The notes below the pieces were generated by a model, which searched no databases, had not been told where the DNA came from, and saw only the letters and a program-made list of their open reading frames with translations. This document shows, in pieces, positions 19,581 through 28,989 of a DNA stretch of 32,708 nt (the first letter of the stretch is position 1; every line of letters begins with the position of its first letter). The position numbers and the translations under genes are program-made. Source of the stretch: an uncultured Photobacterium sp. (GTDB lineage: Bacteria; Pseudomonadota; Gammaproteobacteria; Enterobacterales; Vibrionaceae); assembly GCA_947039005.1 (NCBI GenBank), contig CAMQXY010000030.1:1-32708 (forward strand). Reading direction: 5' to 3'.

Positions 19581-19967
19581 ATGCGTCATTACGAAATCGT
19601 ATTCATGGTGCACCCTGATCAAAGCGAGCAAGTTGCTGGCATGATCGAGCGTTACACTGCTGCTATCAAAGATTCTGGTGGTCAAATTCACCGTCTAGAA
19701 GATTGGGGCCGCCGTCAAATGGCTTACCCAATCAACAAACTGCACAAAGCACACTATGTTCTTATGAACATTGAAGCTGAGCAGGCTGTTATTGACGAGC
19801 TTGAGTCAAACTTCCGCTTCAACGACGCAGTGATCCGTAACATGATCATGCGTACTAAAAACGCTGTAACTGAGCCATCTCCTATGATGAAGGCTAAAGA
19901 AGAGCGTTTTACTAAGCGTGACGATCGTGCTGAAGCACAATCTGAAGGCGAAGCAGCTGCTGAGTAA
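19581..19967 (+). CDS. rpsF: 30S ribosomal protein S6
   Basis: S6 binds the central domain of 16S rRNA together with S18 in the 30S platform. The 128-residue product begins [18 protein letters not shown], the standard S6 start, with the usual [14 protein letters not shown] segment and an acidic C-terminal tail ([11 protein letters not shown]), which in enterobacteria receives extra glutamates from RimK. A strong Shine-Dalgarno AAGGAG precedes it. First gene of rpsF-priB-rpsR-rplI. Confidence 0.98.
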   Translation: MRHYEIVFMVHPDQSEQVAGMIERYTAAIKDSGGQIHRLEDWGRRQMAYPINKLHKAHYVLMNIEAEQAVIDELESNFRFNDAVIRNMIMRTKNAVTEPSPMMKAKEERFTKRDDRAEAQSEGEAAAE

Positions 19968-19975
19968 TTTGCTAA

Positions 19976-20278
19976 ATGACTAATCGTCTGGTGTTGACTG
20001 GTACTATTGCCAAGCATCCCAAACGAAGCCAATCCCCGGCAGGCATACCTCATTGTCACTTTGTGCTTGAGCATCGTTCTGTGCAGCGGGAAGCTGACTT
20101 ACCACGTCAAATATATTGTTATATTAACGTGGTAATCAGCGGTAAAGGTCAACAAGTTCTCACTCAAGATTTAGTTGTCGGAAGCAATATTAAGGTGGAG
20201 GGATTTATCTCTTACCAAACCGGCCGTAATGGTATCGGGAAATTAGTTTTGCATGCCGATCACATTGACTTAATTTAG
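19976..20278 (+). CDS. priB: primosomal replication protein N (PriB)
   Basis: PriB is a dimeric OB-fold single-stranded-DNA-binding protein that stabilises PriA at stalled forks and helps load DnaB through DnaT. The 100-residue product starts MTNRLVLTGTIAKHP and carries the family segment GIPHCHFVLEHRSVQ. It lies 8 bases after rpsF and 15 before rpsR, inside the ribosomal operon as usual in gammaproteobacteria. Its own Shine-Dalgarno is poor, consistent with coupling to rpsF and lower output than the ribosomal genes. Confidence 0.96.
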   Translation: MTNRLVLTGTIAKHPKRSQSPAGIPHCHFVLEHRSVQREADLPRQIYCYINVVISGKGQQVLTQDLVVGSNIKVEGFISYQTGRNGIGKLVLHADHIDLI

Positions 20279-20290
20279 ATCAGGAGATAG

Positions 20291-20521
<231 letters not shown>

Positions 20522-20559
20522 GCGGTAGTCGTTTTTAGAACTTTATAGAGGACAAGATA

Positions 20560-21012
20560 ATGCAAGTTATTCTACTTGATAAAATCGCAAACCTAGGTAG
20601 CCTTGGCGACCAGGTTAACGTTAAAGCGGGCTATGCTCGTAACTTCCTTATCCCACAAGCTAAGGCAGTTATGGCGACTAAAGCGAACGTTGAAATGTTC
20701 GACGCACGTCGTGCAGAGCTAGAAGCTAAAGTTGCTGAGCAACACGCTGCTGCTCAAGCACGTGCTGAAGCACTAAACACGCTTGAAGGTGTAGTTATTG
20801 CATCTAAAGCTGGTGACGAAGGTAAACTATTCGGCTCAATCGGTACTCGTGACATCGCTGAAGCAGTTTCTGCTGCAGGCGTTGCACTTGTTAAGAGTGA
20901 AGTACGTCTACCTGAAGGCGCACTACGTGCAATCGGCGAATTTGAAGTTAGCGTTCAGCTAAGTTCAGACGTATTCGCAACTGTTAAACTAAACGTTGTT
21001 GCTGCTCAGTAA
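20560..21012 (+). CDS. rplI: 50S ribosomal protein L9
   Basis: L9 is the elongated two-domain 23S-binding protein at the base of the L1 stalk, involved in frame maintenance. The 150-residue product has the N-terminal signature [19 protein letters not shown] with [12 protein letters not shown], the long Ala/Glu-rich connecting helix (about 50-75) and a C-terminal domain with [11 protein letters not shown]. Last gene of the operon; a terminator follows. Confidence 0.98.
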   Translation: MQVILLDKIANLGSLGDQVNVKAGYARNFLIPQAKAVMATKANVEMFDARRAELEAKVAEQHAAAQARAEALNTLEGVVIASKAGDEGKLFGSIGTRDIAEAVSAAGVALVKSEVRLPEGALRAIGEFEVSVQLSSDVFATVKLNVVAAQ

Positions 21013-21032
21013 TCGCTTTTAGCTTTAATAGC

Positions 21033-21061
21033 AAAAAACCAGCCTTCGGGCTGGTTTTTTT
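21033..21061. terminator. bidirectional terminator between rplI and the DUF481 gene
   Basis: ACCAGCC and GGCTGGT pair around TTCG (21045-21048), with a T run on the right and an A run on the left. It can stop rplI (+) and the convergent DUF481 gene (-). Confidence 0.88.
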
Positions 21062-21087
21062 ATGTCTATTATTTAGGGAATCGTTAG

Positions 21088-21843
21088 CTATAGCGTGTAA
21101 ATGAGCGATATGGTAGTTGTAGTATCAGAATTTTTCATACCTTCTGGTACCCAAGAATAAGCCGTTTGGGTGTAGCCTATATTTAAAGCGATATTATCAG
21201 TGATGTCATTGGTGGCATTTAATGAACTTTCTAAGGTGGTATTACTTTGACCCGACACAACATTAAATTTGGCACTTAGTGTCAGTGTTTTTAATGGCTT
21301 CCATTGAATGTCGATCGTGCTTTGCAGTACCATTTCATTAACGACTTCTTGTTTAACAATGCTGTCGTTTTTTATTTCATCGAGATTTGGATCTTGATGG
21401 CGAAAGCCGGGACCAATATCCACCAATGTTTGAAAGGTTTCATAACTAAATAAACGGTAACCGATACCGGTTGATACTATCGAATCTGCATAATAAGGCC
21501 CGTAGCGGTCATCAATATAACTGCCATTGCCATAAAAATAATAGCCATCGCGGATCATACGCTTCGACTTTAAGCTCATCGACATTTTACGTTTGTCTTC
21601 TTGACCATCTTTTTTTGCCATAATGAACTTGGCATCGGCGTTGGTTTGATAGCGGCCTTTGGTATAGGTTAGCGCAACATTGCCATTGAAGGTTTGGGAG
21701 TCAGAGTTCCCCGATAATGCTTGATAACCTAAACCAATGGTACTGGTTAGTGGTGAGGGTTCACTCGGTGCTTTAGGTGTTTCTTCGCTGGCATTAGCTG
21801 CGGTAGTGGCAAGCAAAAGTAATGTGAGTATATATCTTGCCAA
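21088..21843 (-). CDS. DUF481 (YdiY-like) outer-membrane beta-barrel protein
   Basis: The product is a DUF481-family protein, resembling E. coli YdiY and described in some species as salt-stress induced; its role is not established. It has a signal peptide (ARYILTLLLLATTAANA), a Pro/Ser-rich spacer, then alternating beta-strand pattern with STIGLGYQALSGNSDSQT, family motifs TNADAKF and DRYGPYYADSI, and an aromatic/hydrophobic C-terminal strand (TTTISLIYTL) expected for BAM insertion. An ATG at 21894 would add 17 residues but has no Shine-Dalgarno. A TTG at 21843 has GGAGGA four bases upstream and puts the signal peptide at the N-terminus, so it is preferred. The gene sits on the - strand between rplI and dnaB, an interruption of an otherwise + strand set. 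Confidence 0.82.
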   Translation of the reverse strand: MARYILTLLLLATTAANASEETPKAPSEPSPLTSTIGLGYQALSGNSDSQTFNGNVALTYTKGRYQTNADAKFIMAKKDGQEDKRKMSMSLKSKRMIRDGYYFYGNGSYIDDRYGPYYADSIVSTGIGYRLFSYETFQTLVDIGPGFRHQDPNLDEIKNDSIVKQEVVNEMVLQSTIDIQWKPLKTLTLSAKFNVVSGQSNTTLESSLNATNDITDNIALNIGYTQTAYSWVPEGMKNSDTTTTISLIYTL

Positions 21844-22074
21844 AAGTCCTCCGCTGGCAGGGTGATTTGAAGATAGAAATTTTGATCGTCGCATTCTAGC
21901 GTAAATTTGTCAGCTTTTGGTTAGGAATCGCGGTCATACTTTTCGTCAACCTAAAAAGGTGGATAATTGTTACTGCGGGAAGTGATTAATCGCGATGGTT
22001 TATAGCTACGCAGAAGGAGGGGATAGGTTATACTGTCGAGCTTCGTTCTTGGTTTTGGTAAATGCACAATTGCT

Positions 22075-23472
22075 ATGACAGATAATCGTAAATCGAAACA
22101 ATTAAAAGATAATCAAATGGACGCCATTAAGATGCCACCGCATTCGCTTGAGGCTGAGCAATCAGTACTTGGCGGGTTAATGTTGGATAATGAGCGTTGG
22201 GATACTGTTGCTGAGAAAGTGGTTGCAAAAGACTTCTACAGCCGTCCTCATCGGATTATTTTTGAGGCAACCGCAGCCTTATTGGAAGGTGGACAGCCAC
22301 TTGATTTGATCACGCTGTCTGAACATCTTGAGCGGTCGGATAAACTTGATGATGTTGGCGGTTTTGCTTACCTTGCTGAATTGGCTAAAAACACCCCGTC
22401 AGCGGCTAATATCTTAGCGTATGCTGATATTGTCCGTGAACGTGCTTTGATCCGTGACATGATTGGTGTTGCCAATGAAATAGCAGATGCCGGTTATGAT
22501 CCTCAAGGGCGTACCAGTGAAGATTTGCTGGATATGGCGGAGAGTAAAGTTTTTGCTATTGCTGAACAACGCACTAACGATAAAGAAGGTCCCCAAAATG
22601 TCGATACCATTTTAGAGCGTACGCTTGAACGTATCGAGTTGCTTTATCAATCACCGCAAGATGGTGTGACTGGGGTTTCAACTGGCTTTACAGATCTGAA
22701 TAAGAAAACGGCAGGTCTGCAAGGATCTGACTTAATTATTGTTGCTGCGCGTCCATCGATGGGTAAAACCACCTTTGCGATGAACTTATGTGAAAATGCC
22801 GCGATGGATCAAGAAAAGCCGGTGCTGATTTTCTCATTAGAGATGCCCGCTGAACAAATCATGATGCGTATGTTGGCATCATTATCGCGTGTTGATCAAA
22901 CCAAGATCCGTACTGGACAATTGGACGATGAAGATTGGGCGCGAATATCATCAACCATGGGCATTCTGATGCAAAAGAAGAATATGTTCATTGATGATAG
23001 TTCGGGTCTAACACCTACCGAGGTTCGCTCTCGTGCGCGTCGTATTGCGCGTGACCATGGTGGTCTTAGTATGATCATGATCGACTACTTACAGTTGATG
23101 CGTGTTCCAGGCTTACAAGAAAACCGTACTTTAGAGATCGCTGAGATCTCACGCTCGCTAAAAGCATTAGCGAAAGAATTGAATGTGCCCGTTGTTGCCC
23201 TTTCCCAGCTTAACCGCTCATTGGAGCAACGAGCAGATAAACGTCCTGTTAACTCTGATTTGCGTGAATCTGGCGCCATCGAGCAGGATGCTGACTTAAT
23301 CATGTTTATATACCGTGATGAGGTTTATCACGAAGACAGTGCCCTTAAAGGGATCGCTGAAATCATCTTAGGTAAACAACGTAATGGTCCGATTGGTACT
23401 GTACGTTTAACGTTCCAAGGCCAGTTCTCTCGCTTTGATAACTATGCTGGCCCTGCTTTTGATGAAGAGTAA
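22075..23472 (+). CDS. dnaB: replicative DNA helicase DnaB
   Basis: DnaB is the hexameric 5'-to-3' helicase at the replication fork, loaded by DnaC/DciA-type loaders at origins. The 465-residue product has the N-terminal primase-interacting domain ([19 protein letters not shown]) and the RecA-like domain with Walker [11 protein letters not shown], Walker [11 protein letters not shown] and the [15 protein letters not shown] segment. No intein is present. A -10-like TATACT at 22029-22034 precedes it, without a clear -35. alr follows after 26 bases, the Vibrionaceae order. Confidence 0.97.
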   Translation: MTDNRKSKQLKDNQMDAIKMPPHSLEAEQSVLGGLMLDNERWDTVAEKVVAKDFYSRPHRIIFEATAALLEGGQPLDLITLSEHLERSDKLDDVGGFAYLAELAKNTPSAANILAYADIVRERALIRDMIGVANEIADAGYDPQGRTSEDLLDMAESKVFAIAEQRTNDKEGPQNVDTILERTLERIELLYQSPQDGVTGVSTGFTDLNKKTAGLQGSDLIIVAARPSMGKTTFAMNLCENAAMDQEKPVLIFSLEMPAEQIMMRMLASLSRVDQTKIRTGQLDDEDWARISSTMGILMQKKNMFIDDSSGLTPTEVRSRARRIARDHGGLSMIMIDYLQLMRVPGLQENRTLEIAEISRSLKALAKELNVPVVALSQLNRSLEQRADKRPVNSDLRESGAIEQDADLIMFIYRDEVYHEDSALKGIAEIILGKQRNGPIGTVRLTFQGQFSRFDNYAGPAFDEE

Positions 23473-23498
23473 GCCTTAAAAATTATTTAGGATATTGG

Positions 23499-24578
23499 AT
23501 GAAAGCTGCAACTGCACATATTGATACCCAAGCTTTGGCACATAATCTGAGTCAAATCCGCCTGCAGGCACCAAACAGTAAAATTTTGGCGGTGGTTAAA
23601 GCCAATGCATACGGACATGGGTTGTTAGATGTGGCAAAGAGCCTTACCAATGTTGATGCTTATGGTGTGGCACGCATAGAAGAAGCGTTAATGCTGCGTG
23701 CGGGCGGGGTGGTAAAACCGATCTTATTATTGGAAGGTTTTTATGCGCCCACTGACTTGCCAGTATTAGTGACCAATAATATTCATACCGTGGTGCATTC
23801 AATTGAACAACTTGAAGCGCTTGAGCAAGCAGAGCTAGATGCGCCTGTACGGGTATGGGTTAAAATAGATACTGGTATGCATCGTCTTGGATTACGTCCA
23901 GAACAAGTGCCACAATTTATGCAACGGTTACATGACTGCGATAATGTTGCTAAGCCATTACGCTTTATTAGTCATTTTGGTAATGCTGATGATCTAAGTA
24001 GTGATATTACCGTCAAGCAAATAGAGTGCTTCTCAACCTTAACTAAACCTTATGAAGGTGAGCGTTCACTTGCAGCTTCTGCCGGGGTTTTAGCATGGCC
24101 TGATAGTCACTTTGAGTGGATCCGTCCAGGTATTATCATGTATGGCGTGTCACCATTTGATGAATTAGATCGGATGGCATCAAACTATAACTTACAACCA
24201 GTGATGACGTTAACCTCAAGCTTAATTGCGGTACGTGACGTTAAACAAGGTGAAAAAGTCGGTTATGGTGGTATCTGGACCAGTGAGCGTGATACTAAAG
24301 TGGGTGTAATCGCTATTGGTTATGGTGATGGCTACCCACGTTGTGCGCCAAACGGAACCCCGGTTGTGGTTAATGGTCGTATTGTACCAACTGCAGGTCG
24401 GGTTTCGATGGATATGCTAACAGTTGATCTTGGACCTGATGCGACTGATAAAGTCGGCGATGAGGCCATTTTGTGGGGCAAAGGTTTACCTGCGGAAGTG
24501 GTCGCGCAATATACCGGCGTGATCGCTTATGAATTAATGACCAAGTTGACACCTCGCGTGGCGATGACCTATTCATAA
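23499..24578 (+). CDS. alr: alanine racemase Alr
   Basis: Alr interconverts L- and D-alanine with pyridoxal phosphate, feeding D-Ala-D-Ala into peptidoglycan. The 359-residue product has the PLP-lysine motif [11 protein letters not shown] (Lys34), the [10 protein letters not shown] segment, the GYGGIW motif with the second catalytic tyrosine, and [13 protein letters not shown]. It has the length of the E. coli biosynthetic Alr and no signal peptide, unlike the periplasmic broad-specificity racemases also found in Vibrio. Ends at a strong terminator. Confidence 0.96.
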   Translation: MKAATAHIDTQALAHNLSQIRLQAPNSKILAVVKANAYGHGLLDVAKSLTNVDAYGVARIEEALMLRAGGVVKPILLLEGFYAPTDLPVLVTNNIHTVVHSIEQLEALEQAELDAPVRVWVKIDTGMHRLGLRPEQVPQFMQRLHDCDNVAKPLRFISHFGNADDLSSDITVKQIECFSTLTKPYEGERSLAASAGVLAWPDSHFEWIRPGIIMYGVSPFDELDRMASNYNLQPVMTLTSSLIAVRDVKQGEKVGYGGIWTSERDTKVGVIAIGYGDGYPRCAPNGTPVVVNGRIVPTAGRVSMDMLTVDLGPDATDKVGDEAILWGKGLPAEVVAQYTGVIAYELMTKLTPRVAMTYS

Positions 24579-24603
24579 TCGATGTCATAACTGATAACCA
24601 TAA

Positions 24604-24633
24604 TAGCCGCGATATGAAGTCGCGGCTTTTTTT
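24604..24633 (+). terminator. intrinsic terminator after alr
   Basis: AGCCGCGA (24605-24612) pairs with TCGCGGCT (24620-24627), then seven T residues. The - strand side has no good T run, so it mainly serves alr. Confidence 0.88.
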
Positions 24634-24645
24634 GATTGTTAGCTA

Positions 24646-25065
24646 TTATTCACCCTGCACAGTAATAATGATCCGTCGTGAACCACCATGATCACGATGT
24701 TCACCTAAGTAAATTCCCTGCCATATACCTAAAGCAAGCTCACCATCAGTGATTGGAATACTAATACTATTACCGAGTAATGATGTTTTAATATGAGCTG
24801 GCATATCATCATCACCTTCATAAGTATGTTTGTAGAAAGCAGCGCACTCGGGAACGTTATGATTGAAATGTGCCTCCATATCATCACGAACGGTTGGATC
24901 GGCATTTTCATTAATGGTTAAGCTGGCTGATGTATGTTGAATAAAGCAATGCACGAGCCCGATCTTTAATGATTTAATTATTGCTAAATGTTGCTCTATC
25001 TCGGTGGTTATTAGATGAAAACCACGTACTCTCGGGGTAAGATAAATCGTCTTTTGATACCACAT
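24646..25065 (-). CDS. yjbQ: UPF0047 / YjbQ family protein
   Basis: The 139-residue product matches the YjbQ family: WYQKTIYL start, [19 protein letters not shown], a [10 protein letters not shown] segment and GTWQGI-like [16 protein letters not shown]. Conserved histidines ([22 protein letters not shown]) form the known metal or phosphate site. E. coli YjbQ has weak thiamine-phosphate synthase activity, but the physiological role is unsettled. It is convergent with alr and divergent from pgi. The 257 bases between it and pgi hold their promoters; I see TGACGT and ACGTCA as inverted elements around 25160-25197 but no named site. Confidence 0.92.
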   Translation of the reverse strand: MWYQKTIYLTPRVRGFHLITTEIEQHLAIIKSLKIGLVHCFIQHTSASLTINENADPTVRDDMEAHFNHNVPECAAFYKHTYEGDDDMPAHIKTSLLGNSISIPITDGELALGIWQGIYLGEHRDHGGSRRIIITVQGE

Positions 25066-25322
25066 AGCTATTTACCTATCGGTGAAACCTTTTAGTTTAA
25101 TTAGTGATTACCATTATCATCTTGAATATAAATACAGGTATGATAGACCATACTTCCGTGACCTGACGTAATGATTATAATACGATGTTAACGTCATAAT
25201 TGGTTGTAACAGATAGTATTATTATTAGAGATCTAGCACTCTAGGTTCAATAGCATAGATCGAGGATCTTTCGAAGGCGATTTGATTCGAGGGATGAACA
25301 TAACAACATTGGGAACATTATT

Positions 25323-26975
25323 ATGTTAAAGAACATTAATCCAACGCAAACGAAAGCATGGCAAGCACTGACTGCCCATTTTGAGCAAGCTCAAGATTTC
25401 AAATTAAGCGATTTATTTGCTAATGATAGCGAGCGTTTTGCCAAATTTTCTGCTCAGTTTGGTTCTGATATTTTATTGGATTATTCCAAGAACCTGATCA
25501 CAGAAGAAACTTTGACTAAGTTGTTTGCATTAGCGAAAGAAACTGAGCTAGAAGCGGCTATTGCGGATATGTTCAACGGTGAGAAAATTAACCGTACTGA
25601 AGATCGTGCTGTACTACATGTTGCGTTACGTAACCGTAGCAATACGCCAATCATTGTTGATGGCGAAGATGTTATGCCAGCGGTTAATGCAGTATTAGCT
25701 AAGATGGAAAGCTTCACTAATCGTATTGTAAGTGGTGAGTGGAAAGGTTACACCGGTAAAGAAATCACCGATGTAGTTAACATCGGTATTGGTGGTTCAG
25801 ACCTTGGCCCTTACATGGTGTCAGAGGCATTAGCGGCGTACAAAACCCGTCTAAACATGCACTTTGTCTCTAACGTTGATGCGACTCATATTGTTGAGAC
25901 CTTAAAAGATTTAAACCCTGAAACAACATTATTCTTAATCGCATCAAAAACATTTACTACCCAAGAAACCATGACAAACGCATTGTCTGCGCGTGATTGG
26001 TTCTTAGCCATGGCGGAAGATAAAGCCCACGTTGCTAAACACTTCGCAGCACTTTCTACTAATGCGGAATCTGTGGCTGAATTTGGTATCGATACCGATA
26101 ACATGTTTGAGTTCTGGGATTGGGTTGGTGGTCGTTATTCACTATGGTCAGCGATTGGTCTTTCGATTAGCTTGGCGGTAGGTTTTGATAACTTTGTTAA
26201 GTTATTGGAAGGTGGTCATGCAATGGATAACCATTTTGCAACCGCGCCACTAGAGCAAAAATTACCAGTAATTCTAGCGTTAATTGGTATTTGGTATAAC
26301 AACTTCCACGGCGCTGAAACTGAAGCGATCCTACCTTACGATCAATACATGCATCGTTTCCCTGCTTACTTCCAACAAGGTAACATGGAATCAAATGGTA
26401 AGTATGTTGATCGTGGTGGTAAGCCCGTTGATTACCAAACAGGTCCTATCATTTGGGGTGAGCCAGGAACGAACGGTCAACATGCGTTTTACCAACTTAT
26501 TCACCAAGGCACGAAGTTGATCCCATGTGACTTTATTGCACCTGCTATTAGCCACAATCCATTAGGTGATCATCATCCTAAACTAATGGCTAACTTCTTC
26601 GCCCAAACTGAAGCATTAGCATTTGGTAAGAGCCGCGAGACAGTAGAAGCTGAGTTTGTTGCTGCGGGTAAATCACAAGCAGAAATTGATGAGCTAGCTG
26701 AATTTAAAGTGTTTGAAGGTAATCGTCCAACGAACTCGATTCTACTTAAAGAAATCACCCCATACACGTTAGGCGCATTGATTGCGTTGTATGAACATAA
26801 AATCTTTACCCAAGGTGTTATTTGGAACATCTTCAGTTTTGACCAGTGGGGCGTAGAATTGGGTAAGCAACTTGCCAACCAAATTTTACCAGAGCTAAAC
26901 AGTACTGATGGTGTTGTGAGCCATGATAGCTCAACCAATGGTTTGATTAATGCATTCAAACAATGGCGTGCATAA
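25323..26975 (+). CDS. pgi: glucose-6-phosphate isomerase Pgi
   Basis: Pgi interconverts glucose-6-phosphate and fructose-6-phosphate in glycolysis and gluconeogenesis. The 550-residue product matches the E. coli length, with [28 protein letters not shown] and the second PGI signature in the [15 protein letters not shown] segment. The sugar-phosphate-binding [10 protein letters not shown] is intact. Single gene, with its own 5' region and a terminator shared with the convergent cold-shock gene. Confidence 0.98.
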   Translation: MLKNINPTQTKAWQALTAHFEQAQDFKLSDLFANDSERFAKFSAQFGSDILLDYSKNLITEETLTKLFALAKETELEAAIADMFNGEKINRTEDRAVLHVALRNRSNTPIIVDGEDVMPAVNAVLAKMESFTNRIVSGEWKGYTGKEITDVVNIGIGGSDLGPYMVSEALAAYKTRLNMHFVSNVDATHIVETLKDLNPETTLFLIASKTFTTQETMTNALSARDWFLAMAEDKAHVAKHFAALSTNAESVAEFGIDTDNMFEFWDWVGGRYSLWSAIGLSISLAVGFDNFVKLLEGGHAMDNHFATAPLEQKLPVILALIGIWYNNFHGAETEAILPYDQYMHRFPAYFQQGNMESNGKYVDRGGKPVDYQTGPIIWGEPGTNGQHAFYQLIHQGTKLIPCDFIAPAISHNPLGDHHPKLMANFFAQTEALAFGKSRETVEAEFVAAGKSQAEIDELAEFKVFEGNRPTNSILLKEITPYTLGALIALYEHKIFTQGVIWNIFSFDQWGVELGKQLANQILPELNSTDGVVSHDSSTNGLINAFKQWRA

Positions 26976-27012
26976 TGCCGAGTATTGGTTAGCGATGGTT
27001 AACCAATAAAAT

Positions 27013-27046
27013 AAAACGCCGCTATCGTGATGATAGCGGCGTTTTT
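27013..27046. terminator. bidirectional terminator between pgi and the cold-shock gene
   Basis: AAAACGCCGCTATC (27013-27026) and GATAGCGGCGTTTT (27032-27045) pair perfectly around GTGAT, with T-rich tails in both directions. Confidence 0.92.
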
Positions 27047-27065
27047 TATTTTTGGCAGTAGCGAA

Positions 27066-27272
27066 TTATAATGTAATAACATCGCTAGCTTGGGGGCCTT
27101 TCTGACCATCAGTGACGATAAACTCTACGCTTTGACCTTCACGTAATGTTTTGCGTCCTTGTGCTTGAATAGCACTGAAGTGCACAAACACATCTTTACC
27201 ATCGGCTGCAGAAATAAAACCAAAGCCTTTATCATCGTTGAACCACTTTACGGTTCCAGTCAGTTTACTCAT
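27066..27272 (-). CDS. cold-shock domain protein (CspA/CspE family)
   Basis: The 68-residue product is a single cold-shock domain that binds single-stranded RNA and melts secondary structure. RNP1 (KGFGFI) and RNP2 (VFVHFSAI) are intact, as is the initial [12 protein letters not shown]. It cannot be assigned to one named paralogue by eye. The upstream - strand region to about 27400 has TACAAT as a possible -10 near 27375-27385 and would give a leader of about 100 bases, shorter than the long leader of E. coli cspA; I see no cold-box motif. Confidence 0.93.
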   Translation of the reverse strand: MSKLTGTVKWFNDDKGFGFISAADGKDVFVHFSAIQAQGRKTLREGQSVEFIVTDGQKGPQASDVITL

Positions 27273-27491
27273 GTACGTCTTTCCCTTATAGACTAATAGT
27301 AGTGGTCATAATCAATAGGTAACCAGATGCTTATGACGGGTTTAGTCTAGATCGAATTCATAATAATGAGTAGTTTTTTATTGTACTTTTATGTCTTAGC
27401 TAACGTTAATTAAAATAGCGCTTAGTTGTATTAATATCGATTGGATATATCAAGCGATGCTATCACCGATAGTGATAGCATTAACGTAGAA

Positions 27492-27944
27492 TTAAGCGTT
27501 TTTAATTTGTTGGCATTTATGGCAAATACCATGGCTTTCAACCACGTGGTGCTTGATCATAAAGCCATACTGTTCTGATTTTATACGTAACAGTTTTGCC
27601 AGTTCATCATCATGGATTTCTTCAACAAACCCACATTCATCACAAATTAATAATTGCGAACAATGATCAGCATGACCAAGCACACAACAAGCAATATAAC
27701 TGTTGGTCGATTCGACTTTGTGAACAAACCCTTGTGCGAGTAGAAAATCCAATGCACGGTAAACCGTGGGTGGTTTAGCTTGGGGTTCTGATACTTTGAG
27801 TAAATCGAGTAACTCATAAGCACTAATAGAACTATGATGATTAATGATCAGTGCCAGTACTTTTAATCGCTGGGGTGTCATTCTTACCCCACGTTGCTCA
27901 CAGAGCTGTTGTGCTTTAGCTAGCAGTTGAGTTTGAACCGTCAT
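27492..27944 (-). CDS. zur: zinc uptake regulator Zur (Fur family)
   Basis: Zur is the zinc-sensing Fur-family repressor of high-affinity zinc uptake. The 150-residue product has the N-terminal winged helix (MTPQRLKVLALI, PTVYRALDFLL), regulatory-site ligands in the CCVLGHADHC region, and the structural Zn site formed by Cys101/Cys104 (CDECG) and Cys141/Cys144 (CHKC). The four-cysteine pattern with the paired CC before the HADH segment favours Zur over Fur, as does the position near dusA and pspG, the E. coli order zur-dusA-pspG (here zur is reversed). No Zur box could be recognised around it. Confidence 0.9.
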   Translation of the reverse strand: MTVQTQLLAKAQQLCEQRGVRMTPQRLKVLALIINHHSSISAYELLDLLKVSEPQAKPPTVYRALDFLLAQGFVHKVESTNSYIACCVLGHADHCSQLLICDECGFVEEIHDDELAKLLRIKSEQYGFMIKHHVVESHGICHKCQQIKNA

Positions 27945-28111
27945 AGAGCCTCAAAAAAACGTCATTAAGATCTTATTTTATCACAGCTGTTTAAAAACAT
28001 ACTCACACTTAGCAAGGAACGGTGATAAGGAAAGGGATTCCGTGTAAATGATCACGTTATAGGAGGCTAGAAAAAATAGGATGTCGCAAAATGGATGCAT
28101 CGTAGGTTGAT

Positions 28112-28148
28112 CTTCATTTTATTTGAGTGATATAGCCATAAAATGAAG
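28112..28148. repeat. 10-bp inverted repeat in the zur-dusA gap
   Basis: CTTCATTTTA (28112-28121) and TAAAATGAAG (28139-28148) are exact complements with a 17-base loop. No T run follows. In the 400 bases from 27945 to 28349 I see otherwise only the zur promoter region, a TATAAT at 28186-28191 and a ten-base T run near 28219-28228. Confidence 0.5.
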
Positions 28149-28230
28149 GATTAATGGCATATAAAAACCCTCTGAATATGATCCGTATAATGCATTATAA
28201 AAACTAATCCCAAGGTTGTTTTTTTTTCAT

Positions 28231-28258
28231 TTCTCAAGTGACGTAAAATACCTATAAT
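28231..28258 (+). promoter_or_regulatory. promoter of the small-ORF unit
   Basis: A perfect -10 TATAAT (28253-28258) is preceded at 16 bases by TTCTCA (28231-28236), a weak -35. Transcription would start near 28265, about 85 bases before the 27-codon ORF. Confidence 0.5.
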
Positions 28259-28349
28259 GACGCCCAACATAACGTGACCGATGCCTTAACTATTTCATTA
28301 ATTAGGCTATGGTTATACATAAAAAGCTTAATTTTTGAAGGTAAAATCA

Positions 28350-28433
28350 ATGTCCGGTATCATTAATAAAATTGTTGCACTTTACACGCCAGTATTCTCT
28401 ACAATGTACAAAAGCGGCAACATGACTAAGTAA
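28350..28433 (+). CDS. 27-residue small protein, uncharacterised; possible dual-function small RNA
   Basis: ATG 28350 to TAA 28431-28433 encodes 27 residues starting MSGIINKIVALYTPVF and ending in a polar Lys/Ser/Gly/Asn tail. GAAGG (28337-28341) stands 8 bases before the ATG, an ideal ribosome-binding site. The first 20 residues are mostly hydrophobic with interspersed Lys/Thr/Ser and could form an amphipathic or membrane-associated helix. A TATAAT promoter lies about 90 bases upstream and a strong terminator 50 bases downstream, giving a self-contained transcript of about 250 nt. That architecture resembles dual-function small RNAs such as AzuCR in E. coli or VcdRP in Vibrio cholerae, but I cannot show homology to either. 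Too short for normal gene callers; a purely regulatory RNA is possible. Confidence 0.6.
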   Translation: MSGIINKIVALYTPVFSTMYKSGNMTK

Positions 28434-28481
28434 AATCTGTAGCAAGGTCAATCATCGACCGATAGCTAAAAGAATTTAGAG

Positions 28482-28517
28482 AAAGGTCTTGAGCATATAT
28501 TGTTCAAGGCCTTTTTT
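28482..28517 (+). terminator. intrinsic terminator of the small-ORF unit
   Basis: AAAGG-T-CTTGA-G-CA (28482-28495) pairs with TG-T-TCAAG-G-CCTTT (28501-28514), 13-14 pairs with two G-T wobbles and a 5-base loop. Six T residues (28512-28517) overlap and extend the 3' arm. Confidence 0.85.
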
Positions 28518-28549
28518 GTTACCCATATTTTACAATGAGAAGTTAAAAC

Positions 28550-28684
28550 ATGAATAATTTTATATTGAGCAGATAAGTGGATGTTAAGAGCCAATGTAAT
28601 GATCATTGTTCTGGTAAGTTAACCTATCGTTATTTAGATCAAAATTATAAAAAAGCCAATACTGGCGTAAAAGCGACAGAGTAA
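28550..28684 (+). pseudogene. small reading frame broken by an in-frame stop
   Basis: ATG 28550 opens MNNFILSR and meets TAA at 28574-28576. The same frame continues at once with GTG 28577 for 35 residues (VDVKSQCNDHCSGKLTYRYL and a Lys-rich end) to TAA 28682-28684. Without the stop it would be a 44-residue protein with a CxxxC pair. GAGAAG before the ATG is a moderate ribosome-binding site. The second part looks compositionally like real protein, but I recognise no family. It may be a small gene with a nonsense mutation, a fragment of a lost gene, or a GTG-started 35-residue ORF. It is followed by a terminator. Confidence 0.35.
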
Positions 28685-28737
28685 GTTGTGTGGTCTGTTG
28701 ATTATGAACACTAAGATCAAAGTAAATAATATTTTTT

Positions 28738-28776
28738 GCGTTCGAGATTCTTTCCGTGAGTTTCGAGCGCTTTTTT
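28738..28776 (+). terminator. intrinsic terminator before dusA
   Basis: GCGTTCGA (28738-28745) pairs with TCGAGCGC (28763-28770) with one G-T wobble across a 17-base loop, followed by six T residues. It would end transcription of the broken small reading frame or another short transcript starting in 28520-28700. Confidence 0.65.
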
Positions 28777-28840
28777 GGTTTTGGGTAACCATGGTGACAA
28801 TGACTATTTTAAGGTAGAATCCGCGCCTCAAATTATTTTT

Positions 28841-28896
28841 AAGGGACAGATTAAGGGACAGTTCGTGTCCCCTAATCTGTCCCTCATCTGTCCCTT
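28841..28896. repeat. REP/REPIN-like inverted repeat built from GGGACAG units
   Basis: AAGGGACAGATTAAGGGACAG (positions 28841-28861, two GGGACAG units) is mirrored by CTGTCCCTCATCTGTCCCTT (28877-28896, two inverted units), with GTGTCCCC forming a fifth partial unit in the middle. The element can fold into a long hairpin of about 56 bases. GGGACAG palindromes of this kind are associated, as I recall, with IS200-like REP-associated tyrosine transposases (RAYTs) in Vibrio, Shewanella and relatives. No transposase is in the window. It lies between the likely dusA promoter (TAGAAT near 28815) and the dusA start, so it would be transcribed in the dusA leader. Confidence 0.7.
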
Positions 28897-28989
28897 CTTG
28901 TCAAAATAAGCCAAAATCGGATGAAATATGTTGCAATGCCCTTGTGTGGTATTTGCTGTAAACAATTGATACCAAAGGAATATTGCAAT

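Noticed and set aside
28011..28060. CRP-like site around TGTAAATGATCACGTTA
   Set aside because: The half-sites match TGTGA/TCACA too poorly to call.
28921..28989. In-frame N-terminal extension of DusA ([14 protein letters not shown]...)
   Set aside because: No ribosome-binding site, no match to DusA N-termini, and a better start with AAAGGA at 28990.
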